In this document: positions 25,375 to 32,579 of the stretch, in pieces
How the letters are laid out: each line of letters starts with the position of its first letter
How positions within the stretch are numbered: position 1 is the first letter of the stretch
Assembly (NCBI GenBank): GCA_934631025.1
Contig: CAKTXR010000017.1
Coordinates: forward strand, 1-51,492
Origin: an uncultured Clostridia bacterium
GTDB taxonomy: Bacteria; Bacillota; Clostridia; Christensenellales; Aristaeellaceae
DNA: 51,492 nt
Reading direction: 5' to 3'
Translations under genes and position numbers: made by a program
Notes under the pieces: generated by a model
The model's database searches: none
What the model was told of the DNA's origin: nothing
Seen by the model: only the letters and a program-made list of their open reading frames with translations

Positions 25375-25432
25375 ACATCCTGCAATTCAATGAAAGAGCG
25401 CGGCCTCTGCGCCGCGGAAAGGACGATGGCCT

Positions 25433-26506
25433 ATGGCGCAGATTGTCGTCGGAATGTCCGGCGGCGTCGATTCATCGGTGACGGCGCTCCTGCTCAAGCG
25501 GCAGGGCTACGACGTGATCGGCGTTTTCATGAACAACTGGGAGGAGAAGGACGGAAGCGGCGTTTGTACGTCCGAGCAGGATTACGCCGACGTGCGCCGC
25601 GTGTGCGACCGCATTGGCATTCCGTATTATTCCGTCAACTTCGCGAAGGAATATCAGGAGCGCGTGTTCAGCTATTTTCTGGAGGAGTACAAGCGCGGCC
25701 GCACCCCCAATCCGGACGTGCTGTGCAATCGCGAGATCAAGTGGAACGTCTTTCTGAAATTCGCGCTGTCGCTGGGCGCGGACAAGCTGGCGACCGGCCA
25801 CTTTGCCCGACTGGGCCATGAGGGCGGCGCATATCAGCTGCTGCGCGCGGCGGATGAGAACAAGGATCAGACCTACTTCCTCTATATGATTGGTCAGGCG
25901 GCGCTTTCGCACGCCCTGTTCCCCGTGGGCGGCCTGACCAAGGCGGAGATTCGCGAGATTGCGCGTGAGAATGATCTGCCCGTGTCCGAAAAGAAGGATT
26001 CGACCGGCGTGTGCTTCATTGGCGAGCGCAATTTCAAGCAGTTCCTCAGCCAGTATCTGCCCGCACAGCCCGGCGAAATGCGCACGGTGGACGGCAGGGT
26101 CGTCGGCCGGCACGACGGGCTGATGTACTACACGCTCGGTCAGCGGCGCGGCCTGGGCATCGGCGGCGGCGGCGACGGGCGGCGCTGGTTCGTCGTGGGC
26201 AAGGATCTTCAGAATAACGTGCTGCTCGTCGAGCAGGGCGACGATTCGCCGCTGCTCTACAGCGAATCGACCGTTATCGAGCAGCTGACGTGGATCTCCG
26301 GCCGTGCGCCGGTCAGGGCGGGCGAGACGCTGGTCTGTCAGGCGCGGTTCCGGCACCGCCAGCCGCTACAGGACGTGTCCGTGCGCCTGATCGGCGACGA
26401 TCTGATGCAGATCGACTTTGCCGAAAAGCAGCGCGCCATCACGCCCGGCCAGTCGGCTGTGCTCTATCTCGGGCAGGAATGTCTGGGCGGCGGCATCATA
26501 CGATGA
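25433..26506 (+). CDS. mnmA: tRNA-specific 2-thiouridylase MnmA
   Basis: A 357-residue cytosolic enzyme that makes 2-thiouridine at the wobble position (U34) of tRNAs for Lys, Glu and Gln. The PP-loop S-G-G-V-D-S-S starts at residue 9. The catalytic Cys pair is C98 (N-P-D-V-L-C-N-R) and C194 (S-T-G-V-C-F-I-G-E-R). K-D-Q-T-Y-F-L-Y near 144 contacts tRNA, and the C-terminal beta-barrel (about 290-357) ends in G-Q-x-A-V-L-Y. The length is usual for the family. GGAAAGGAC lies before the ATG at 25433. It is a single-gene unit between two terminators; the sulfur donor desulfurase is not in the window. Confidence 0.95.
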   Translation: MAQIVVGMSGGVDSSVTALLLKRQGYDVIGVFMNNWEEKDGSGVCTSEQDYADVRRVCDRIGIPYYSVNFAKEYQERVFSYFLEEYKRGRTPNPDVLCNREIKWNVFLKFALSLGADKLATGHFARLGHEGGAYQLLRAADENKDQTYFLYMIGQAALSHALFPVGGLTKAEIREIARENDLPVSEKKDSTGVCFIGERNFKQFLSQYLPAQPGEMRTVDGRVVGRHDGLMYYTLGQRRGLGIGGGGDGRRWFVVGKDLQNNVLLVEQGDDSPLLYSESTVIEQLTWISGRAPVRAGETLVCQARFRHRQPLQDVSVRLIGDDLMQIDFAEKQRAITPGQSAVLYLGQECLGGGIIR

Positions 26507-26544
26507 CTGAGCACGGAGGGCAGCGCGCAGAGACATAGGACAGC

Positions 26545-26593
26545 GCCCGGAGCTGTGGAAACCGCGTGTGTTTCCCGGCTCCGGGCTTTTTTT
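26545..26593 (+). terminator. Intrinsic terminator of mnmA
   Basis: GCCCGGAGC (26545-26553) pairs with GCTCCGGGC (26578-26586), with GGAAA/TTTCC pairing inside, followed by seven Ts. Confidence 0.85.
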
Positions 26594-26939
26594 GGCGCTT
26601 TATTGACGCTTTACGGCAAAACGGGGGATTCAGGCGCGATGCGTTTCAATCGCTTCTTCACGGAATCCTGGAGGGAGCGCAAGCCTATAGCAGCAGATTA
26701 CAGGACGTCGCCATGACAGACTGCCAAATTCCATTTTCACTCTTCGTTCATAAATGTGCAGGCGCTTTGAACCTGCGCTTTCCGGATTTCTGCGCTGCGG
26801 CGTCTTTTGCGCTGCGCCGGCGCGCCATCGGGTTTTCATGAACGCGGCCAAATTGTACAAAATGCGCATAAGCGAGTAACATATCAAAAAAAACGAATGA
26901 TATTTTTAAATTATGAATGCAGATCGGGCAATAAAAAGG
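26594..26939. other. Intergenic stretch, no gene recognised
   Basis: About 345 bp, becoming AT-rich toward the sugar-transporter promoter. Short frames on both strands (for example 26630-26887 minus) lack ribosome sites. I see no operator-like palindrome, cre site or RNA fold worth naming. Confidence 0.4.
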
Positions 26940-26968
26940 TTGACAAATCGGCACGCAAGCATTATAAT
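26940..26968 (+). promoter_or_regulatory. Consensus sigma-A promoter of sugar ABC operon
   Basis: TTGACA at 26940-26945, exactly 17 bp, TATAAT at 26963-26968. This perfect-consensus promoter is about 80 bp upstream of the first permease gene. A promoter this strong usually implies repressor control, but no operator is obvious. Confidence 0.85.
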
Positions 26969-27049
26969 CAAGTTAAGCATTGTAAAATATGGCGTTGAAT
27001 AGGTGATTATTGTGAACAAAGCGCGGATCGTGCAAATGCGCCGGAAAGG

Positions 27050-28057
27050 GTGGGGACGTTGAACAAGCAACCGACGACGGAGTCGAAACATCAGGAGATA
27101 CGAAAAAAGAAAGGCGGAGGCGCGACGACGGGTTCTGCATTTGACAATCTGGAACTCTTCCTGCTGCATCTTCCTACAACCATTTGGTTCGCCATATTCT
27201 GCTACGCCCCCATGTTCGGCGTCATCATCGCCTTTAAGAACTATAAGGCCAGGCCGGGCAAGAGCTTTCTGTGGAGCCTGATCAACAACAGCAGCTGGGT
27301 GGGGCTGGACAACTTTAAATTCCTCTTCAAATCCAGCTACTTTGGCAACATGATGCGCAACACGCTGGTGTACAACTGCATATTCATTATTCTGGGCGTG
27401 TTGATTCCGGTCACGCTGGCCATCATGATCAGCCAGCTGTATTCCAAAAAGCTGGCCAAGCTGTGTCAGACAATGATGTTCCTGCCGCATTTTCTCTCGT
27501 GGGTTGTCATAGGCTATTTCGTCTATGCGTTCATGGCGACCGACGCAGGCCTGGTGAACAACCTCGCCCGCAAGCTCGGCCTGGCCACGACGCCGCACCA
27601 ATGGTATCAGGACGTGGGCTTCTGGACATGGTTCCTCGTGTTCCTTAATGTCTGGAAGGGCATGGGCTACAACATGGTGGTCTATCTGGCGGCGATCAGC
27701 GGCATAGACAAGGAGATGTACGAGGCCGCGATCATAGACGGCGCGACAAAGTGGCAGCAGACGCACTACATCACGCTGCCCAGCCTGCGCCCGATCATAT
27801 CGATCATGTTCATAATGGCCGTGGGCAACATATTCCGCAGCGACTTCGGCCTGTTCTATCAGGCGACGCGCAATTCGGGCTCGCTCACATCGATCACGCA
27901 GACCATAGACGTGTACGTCTACAAGGCGCTGCTTGAACGGCCCAACATCAATCTCTCCTCCGCGGCGGCGCTCATGCAGTCGGTGTGCGGCTGTGTGACG
28001 ATCGTTGTCGCCAACATTGTGGTGAAGAAAATTGACCCCGAGTCGGGGCTGTTCTGA
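27050..28057 (+). CDS. Sugar ABC transporter permease, LplB type
   Basis: A 335-residue inner-membrane permease, first half of a heterodimeric channel for an oligosaccharide or complex sugar (CUT1-like, LplB/YtcP group). A long charged cytosolic N-terminus (about 35 residues) precedes six membrane spans starting with the H-L-P-T-T-I-W-F segment near 42. The EAA loop that contacts the ATPase reads Y-E-A-A-I-I-D-G-A-T near 224. The start is uncertain: GTG 27050 is listed, but TTG 27059 has better spacing from GGAAAGG. The second permease follows after 12 bp or so. No ATP-binding subunit gene is present; members of this group commonly share an MsmX-type ATPase encoded elsewhere. Confidence 0.88.
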   Translation: MGTLNKQPTTESKHQEIRKKKGGGATTGSAFDNLELFLLHLPTTIWFAIFCYAPMFGVIIAFKNYKARPGKSFLWSLINNSSWVGLDNFKFLFKSSYFGNMMRNTLVYNCIFIILGVLIPVTLAIMISQLYSKKLAKLCQTMMFLPHFLSWVVIGYFVYAFMATDAGLVNNLARKLGLATTPHQWYQDVGFWTWFLVFLNVWKGMGYNMVVYLAAISGIDKEMYEAAIIDGATKWQQTHYITLPSLRPIISIMFIMAVGNIFRSDFGLFYQATRNSGSLTSITQTIDVYVYKALLERPNINLSSAAALMQSVCGCVTIVVANIVVKKIDPESGLF

Positions 28058-28078
28058 CGAAAAGGAGAGATGAGCGCA

Positions 28079-29005
28079 ATGTCTGCAAAGAAAAAAGAAA
28101 CCGGCGGCGAGATCCGCTATATGCGCGTCAAGCCGGCCACAAATGTGCTGTTCAGCCTGGTATTCATATTGCTGGCGCTGGTCTGCTTTATGCCGGCGCT
28201 GCTGGTGCTGATCGTCTCGTTCTCGGCTGAGAGCTCGGTCGTGAGCAAGGGCTACAGCTACTGGCCCAATGCCTGGAGTCTGGAGAGCTATCGCTATCTG
28301 GGCAGGCAGATTGAGTACATCGGGCGCGCGTTCCTCAACTCCATCGGCGTGACCATTGTGGGCACAGCAATAGGCCTCGTTCTCTGCTCGACGATGGGCT
28401 ATGCGCTTTCGCGCCCCAACTACCGCCTGCGCAAGTTCTTCACATGGTACATATTCATTCCCATGCTTTTCTCGGGCGGTCTGGTCGCAAGCTATATGAT
28501 CAACGCGCAGATACTGGGGCTGAAGAACACCTACTGGGCGCTGATACTGCCCATATGCTGTTCCAGCTTCTACATCATCATCATGCGCACGTTCTTCCAG
28601 ACCAGCGTGCCAGACGCCATCATTGAGAGCGCCAAGATCGACGGCGCGCGCCAGATTCGCATATTCGTGCAGATCGTGCTGCCCATATCGCTGCCGGCCG
28701 TGGCGACAATCGGTCTGTTCTATACTTTTGCCTACTGGAACGACTGGCTGATGGCCAAGTACTATCTCAACTCCAACATGCAGGATCTCTTCCCGCTGCA
28801 GTACGTGCTCATATCGCTCGAAAGCTCGATTGAGTTCCTCAGCCGAAACAGCCAGTTCATGGCGCCCGGCGAGGCCAGCAAGGTGCCTGCTGAAACCGTG
28901 CGCATGGCCATGGTCATGATCGCGGTCGTTCCCATCGCGTGTTCGTATCCCTTCTTCCAGAAGTACTTCATATCGGGCCTGACCATAGGCGCGGTGAAGG
29001 GATGA
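28079..29005 (+). CDS. Sugar ABC transporter permease, YtcP/LplC type
   Basis: A 308-residue second permease subunit, with six membrane spans (first near 22-45). The EAA loop reads I-I-E-S-A-K-I-D-G-A-R near 180. The segment Y-W-N-D-W near 220 is typical of the CUT1 second permease. ATG 28079 is preferred because AAAGGAGA at 28061-28068 is then correctly spaced; ATG 28070 is too close. It lies between its partner permease and the binding protein in one operon, so all three are almost certainly components of one importer. Confidence 0.9.
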   Translation: MSAKKKETGGEIRYMRVKPATNVLFSLVFILLALVCFMPALLVLIVSFSAESSVVSKGYSYWPNAWSLESYRYLGRQIEYIGRAFLNSIGVTIVGTAIGLVLCSTMGYALSRPNYRLRKFFTWYIFIPMLFSGGLVASYMINAQILGLKNTYWALILPICCSSFYIIIMRTFFQTSVPDAIIESAKIDGARQIRIFVQIVLPISLPAVATIGLFYTFAYWNDWLMAKYYLNSNMQDLFPLQYVLISLESSIEFLSRNSQFMAPGEASKVPAETVRMAMVMIAVVPIACSYPFFQKYFISGLTIGAVKG

Positions 29006-29067
29006 CGACGGAATCTGCTTATGATAGCGATTCGCTATTATAAATAACTTGAAGGAGGAATCCGGAA

Positions 29068-30555
29068 ATGAAGAAACTCGTGACCCTCGTTTTGGCGCTC
29101 GCTCTCGTGCTTTCCATGGGCGTCATCGCGCCCGCGCAGGCTGAAGGCGATCCCATCAAGCTGACGTGGGCGATGGGCACAGGCGACGTTGCGCCCATCG
29201 ACAACGCCATGGTGCTGGAAGAACTCAACAAGATGAGCCGCGAGCTGATCGGCGTGGAATGCGACATTCAGTATTTCACCAACGATCAGGTTCTCGTCTC
29301 CATCCAGTCGGGCGAAGTGTTCGACATTTACTTTACCTGCTCCTGGTACAACAACTTCAATCAGGCCGTCTCTCAGGGGCTGTTCGCCAACCTGGACGGC
29401 AAGGTGCAGGAAATGGCGCCGGAGCTGTATGCCAGCATGACCGAGGACGTCTGGGAGCTGGCCCACTCGACGGACGGCGGCCTGTACGCCGTTCCCGTCA
29501 AGAAGGACTACGCGATGATGAACTTCCTGACCTATCCCGCTGACATCGCCGCTGAACTGGGCTTTGAGATTCCCGACAGAATCAACGGCTGGGGCGATCT
29601 GACCGAGTTCCTGGTGGCCTGGAAGGCCACGATGGCCGACAACGAGTATCCCGTGCTCGTGGGCGGCAACCCGCCCGGCATGGAGAGCTCCTTCGACTTC
29701 ATCGACCGCACCGCGATGATCGGCTGCATCTTCGGCACCAACAAGGTCGTGTTCGCCCTCGACGATCCCGCTCTGATGGAGCGCTATCGCACCATGGGCG
29801 AATGGTATAAGCTGGGTCTGGTCAATCCCGACGCGGCTCAGGTCAGCGAGACCGCGATCGATACCAAGAAGCCGCGCATTGCCTCCGTTCAGGCGTGGCC
29901 GGGCTACGACTACTCCGTCAGCAACGGCTACAACACCTCTATGACCTGCTACTTTGGCCCCAACCTGAGCACCGACGGCGTGCAGGGCTCCATGAACGCG
30001 CTGTCCGTTACGCTGGAAGAGGACGAAACGCGCATGGCTGCCGCCCTCAAGTACATCGGCCTGTGCCATACCAACCAGCTGTTCAACGACACCATGCGCT
30101 TCGGCAAGCAGGGCTATCACTGGAACTATGTGACCGAAGAGCAGAGCAAGGACTGCGCCGGCGGCGTGCTGCGCACCGAGATCGGCAACAGCAACTACAG
30201 CCCGTGGGGCTTCTCTCAGCCCGCGTATTTCGAGACGTCCATCGCTGTGAGCCAGGAGCAGGTGGACGGCAAGGCCAAGGCGCCGGTCATGGATCAGTAT
30301 GACCAGTACTATGACGTCATCAAGACCTCCGCGAACGTGTCCGCCATCCCCGGCTTCACCTGGGACAGCAGCGCTTTCACGTCCAACCTGGCCGAGATCT
30401 CTGCGGTCAAGGACGAGTATTACAAGGACTTCGCCAGCGGCACCCGTCCGATAGACGACGTGTACGACGAGTTCCTCGACAAGATGAACGGCGCCGGCCT
30501 GCAGGAAATGATCGCCGACGCTCAGGCGCAGCTGGACGCTTTCCAGGCGCGCTGA
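29068..30555 (+). CDS. Extracellular sugar-binding protein of ABC importer
   Basis: A 495-residue solute-binding protein, LplA/YtcQ-like. A cleavable signal peptide (M-K-K-L-V, hydrophobic 5-19, A-P-A-Q-A near 22-26) precedes the mature domain. The sequence lacks the lipobox cysteine that normally anchors such proteins in Gram-positive cells, so it may be secreted free, held by other means, or the signal may not be cleaved. Two alpha/beta lobes with aromatic residues (many Trp and Tyr, for example N-G-W-G-D-L near 173) suit a sugar ligand, but the ligand cannot be named. AAGGAGG precedes ATG 29068. It ends the operon, followed by a strong terminator. Confidence 0.88.
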   Translation: MKKLVTLVLALALVLSMGVIAPAQAEGDPIKLTWAMGTGDVAPIDNAMVLEELNKMSRELIGVECDIQYFTNDQVLVSIQSGEVFDIYFTCSWYNNFNQAVSQGLFANLDGKVQEMAPELYASMTEDVWELAHSTDGGLYAVPVKKDYAMMNFLTYPADIAAELGFEIPDRINGWGDLTEFLVAWKATMADNEYPVLVGGNPPGMESSFDFIDRTAMIGCIFGTNKVVFALDDPALMERYRTMGEWYKLGLVNPDAAQVSETAIDTKKPRIASVQAWPGYDYSVSNGYNTSMTCYFGPNLSTDGVQGSMNALSVTLEEDETRMAAALKYIGLCHTNQLFNDTMRFGKQGYHWNYVTEEQSKDCAGGVLRTEIGNSNYSPWGFSQPAYFETSIAVSQEQVDGKAKAPVMDQYDQYYDVIKTSANVSAIPGFTWDSSAFTSNLAEISAVKDEYYKDFASGTRPIDDVYDEFLDKMNGAGLQEMIADAQAQLDAFQAR

Positions 30556-30589
30556 GCTGATCTGAACAATCTTCCATAAGCAATGAGAT

Positions 30590-30625
30590 AAGGCGAGCCG
30601 CCCATTTGGGTGGCTCGCCTTTCCG
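30590..30625 (+). terminator. Intrinsic terminator of sugar ABC operon
   Basis: Fourteen-bp stem (30590-30603 with 30608-30621, one G-U pair), loop ATTT, then TTCC. Its 3' arm and tail (GGCTCGCCTTTCCGTG) resemble the unit of the tandem array that starts right here. Confidence 0.8.
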
Positions 30626-31140
30626 TGTGCATGAGGCTTTCCGTGTGCATGAGGCTTTCCGTGTGCATGAGGCTTTCCGTGCGCGAGGCTTTTCGTGCGC
30701 GAGGATTTCTGTGCGAGGCTTTTCGTGCGCATGAGGCTTTCCGTGTGCATGAGGCTTTCCGTGCGCGAGGCTTTTCGTGCGCGAGGATTTCTGCGCGAGG
30801 CTTTTCGTGCGCGAGGCTTTTCGTGCGCGAGGCTTTCTGTGCGTGGCTTTCCGTGTGCGAGGCTTTCTGTGCGCGGCTTTTCGTGCGCGAGGATTTCTGT
30901 GTGAGACTTTCCGTGCGCGAGGCTTTCCGTGTGCGAGGCTTTCTGTGCGAGGCTTTTCGTGCGCGAGGATTTCTGTGCGTGGCTTTCCGTGTGCGAGGAT
31001 TTCTGTGCGAGGCTTTTCGTGCGCGAGGATTTCTGTGCGAGGCTTTTCGTGCGCGAGGCTTTTCGTGCGAGGCTTTTCGTGCGCGAGGCTTTCCGTGTGC
31101 GCGAGGCTTTCCGTGTGCGCGTGGCTTTCAGCGCCGCGCG
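30622..31140. repeat. Short tandem repeat array, about 32 units of 14/16/18 bp
   Basis: About 520 bp of head-to-tail units of the form GTGCGCGAGGCTTTTC, with variants GTGTGCATGAGGCTTTCC (18), GTGCGCGAGGATTTCT (16) and GTGCGAGGCTTTTC (14). I count roughly 32 units by eye. Unit lengths differ in steps of two through gain or loss of GC/GT dinucleotides, so the reading frame shifts constantly; the long open frames across it exist only because the unit lacks stop codons. There are no spacers, so it is not CRISPR. GCGC arms of neighbouring units can pair into GC-rich hairpins. It abuts the sugar-operon terminator, whose tail resembles the unit. Confidence 0.9.
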
Positions 31141-31604
31141 TGGCCTTTAGCGCGCGCCGATGGATTGCGATACTAAACCCCATCTAAAACATAGACATAA
31201 GCCATTGCCTGCCCGCAATGCTTTGAATGACTGGGGTGTTATAGAGCGCTCGCTGCCCCGACTTCGCTGCTGCGTCAATCGCCGCTTTTTCTTTTTTACC
31301 GATCCGCAAATCTTCCATCACTCATATGTATTATCGCGTATTTTGTCGACTGTCGTTTGGATGAAATACGGTAAGAGAGTCGATCCTCCTGCGCAATGGT
31401 TCCCGAGTGAACGCGCCCTGCGGGGATGGATTGGCTGATCGCGGATATCTGAGGGAATGCTGGCCGGAGCGCCGGCGCATTTCATGGCACTGCCATGGGC
31501 AGATATAAAAAAGGAAAATCAGGCGGCGGGCAGAACGGTTATTTCCGCCATGCTGTTCGCATTGCGCTGCCTTGTCTTCTCTTCTACAGTTTTCCGTGAC
31601 GCGC
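31141..31604. other. Intergenic stretch, no gene recognised
   Basis: About 460 bp between the repeat array and the uppP terminator. Short frames on both strands show no ribosome site or recognisable protein. A palindromic TGGCACTGCCATGG sits near 31485. No promoter pair convinces me. Confidence 0.4.
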
Positions 31605-31655
31605 AAAAAAGAGCTGCTCCTGAGCGCGAATGGAGTCGGCTCAGAAACAGCTCTT
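31605..31655 (-). terminator. Intrinsic terminator of uppP
   Basis: Minus-strand AAGAGCTG/CAGCTCTT (8 bp) and CTGAGC/GCTCAG (6 bp) separated by a 3-nt internal loop, then TTTTTT at 31610-31605. It lies immediately beyond the uppP stop. Confidence 0.85.
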
Positions 31656-31666
31656 CGAGCGGCCGC

Positions 31667-32488
31667 TTATCCCAGCAGCACCTGTCGGGCGATCAGGAAT
31701 GCGCCCAGCAGGAATGTGTACACGGCGAAGGCGCGCATACCAGCCTGCTTGACCAGCGCCAGCATCAGCTTGATGGCGAGGAAGCCTGACACGGCCGCGG
31801 TGACCACGCCGATGAGTATCGGCAGCGCGCCGCCCAGCTGCGTCACCAGCGCCGAAAACTCCGCGCCGAAGGACGTGCCGGCGGTCTGTGCCGCGTCGTA
31901 GACGTCCTTCAGGCTGAGTACGGCCGAGCCGAGGATCGCCGGAATGGACATGAGGAATGAGAAATCGGCGGCGCGCTTGCGGCTCAGTCCGCTGGCCATG
32001 CCGGCCGCGATGGTGCAGCCCGAACGGGACAGACCGGGCGCGATGGCGACGGCCTGCGCGCAGCCCATGATGAGCGCGTCATACCATGTGACGTGCTTGT
32101 GCTTTTTCGCGCGGAAGCGGTTGATCGATTCGCCCAGCAGCAGCACGAAGCTGGTCAGCAGGAAGCAATAGCCCAGATATTCGCCCTTGAACGCCGCGTC
32201 GATCAGGTCGTTCAGCAAAAGCGCCGCGATAACGGCGGGAATGGTGGCGACGATCAGCCATTTCAGCTCCGACTTGAGCGGATGCAGGATCATGTTGACG
32301 ATGCGCTTCCGGTAGACGACCAGCACGGCGATGAGCGTGCCGAAGTGCAGCAGCACATCCAGCGCGAGCGGCGCTTCATTGATGCCGAAAAACATCTGAA
32401 GCAGCGTCAGATGGCCGGATGAGCTGATGGGCAGAAATTCCGCCAGGCCCTGCACAAGCCCCAGTATAAACGCCTGAATGTTTGACAA
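31667..32488 (-). CDS. uppP: Undecaprenyl-diphosphatase (BacA/UppP)
   Basis: A 273-residue integral membrane phosphatase that recycles undecaprenyl pyrophosphate to the monophosphate carrier used for cell-wall synthesis; overproduction gives bacitracin resistance in characterised members. G-L-A-E-F-L-P-I-S-S-S-G-H near 15-27 and P-G-L-S-R-S-G near 156-162 are the two catalytic signature regions. About eight hydrophobic spans follow the family plan. The start codon appears to be TTG at 32488 with GGGGTG about nine bases ahead. It lies 91 bp beyond the leuS stop and may be transcribed from its own or from the leuS promoter. Confidence 0.93.
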   Translation of the reverse strand: MSNIQAFILGLVQGLAEFLPISSSGHLTLLQMFFGINEAPLALDVLLHFGTLIAVLVVYRKRIVNMILHPLKSELKWLIVATIPAVIAALLLNDLIDAAFKGEYLGYCFLLTSFVLLLGESINRFRAKKHKHVTWYDALIMGCAQAVAIAPGLSRSGCTIAAGMASGLSRKRAADFSFLMSIPAILGSAVLSLKDVYDAAQTAGTSFGAEFSALVTQLGGALPILIGVVTAAVSGFLAIKLMLALVKQAGMRAFAVYTFLLGAFLIARQVLLG

Positions 32489-32579
32489 GGCGCTTCACCC
32501 CCATAGATCGTTTTATGCCATGGCGATAGGAAATAGACCGGCGCGGCGCGTCGTCTGCTGCGCGCCGCGCGGGAAAAAT

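Noticed and set aside
26748..26954. Short minus-strand frames between mnmA and the sugar operon
   Set aside because: No ribosome sites, mutually overlapping in different frames, and one crosses the sugar-operon promoter.
30622..31140. CRISPR array
   Set aside because: Units are 14-18 bp, contiguous, and without unique spacers; no cas genes in the window.
30407..31187. Open frames across the tandem array (for example K-P-R-T/L-A-H repeats on the minus strand)
   Set aside because: Units of 14 and 16 bp are not multiples of three, so no protein repeat is maintained; frames are open only because the unit lacks stop codons.
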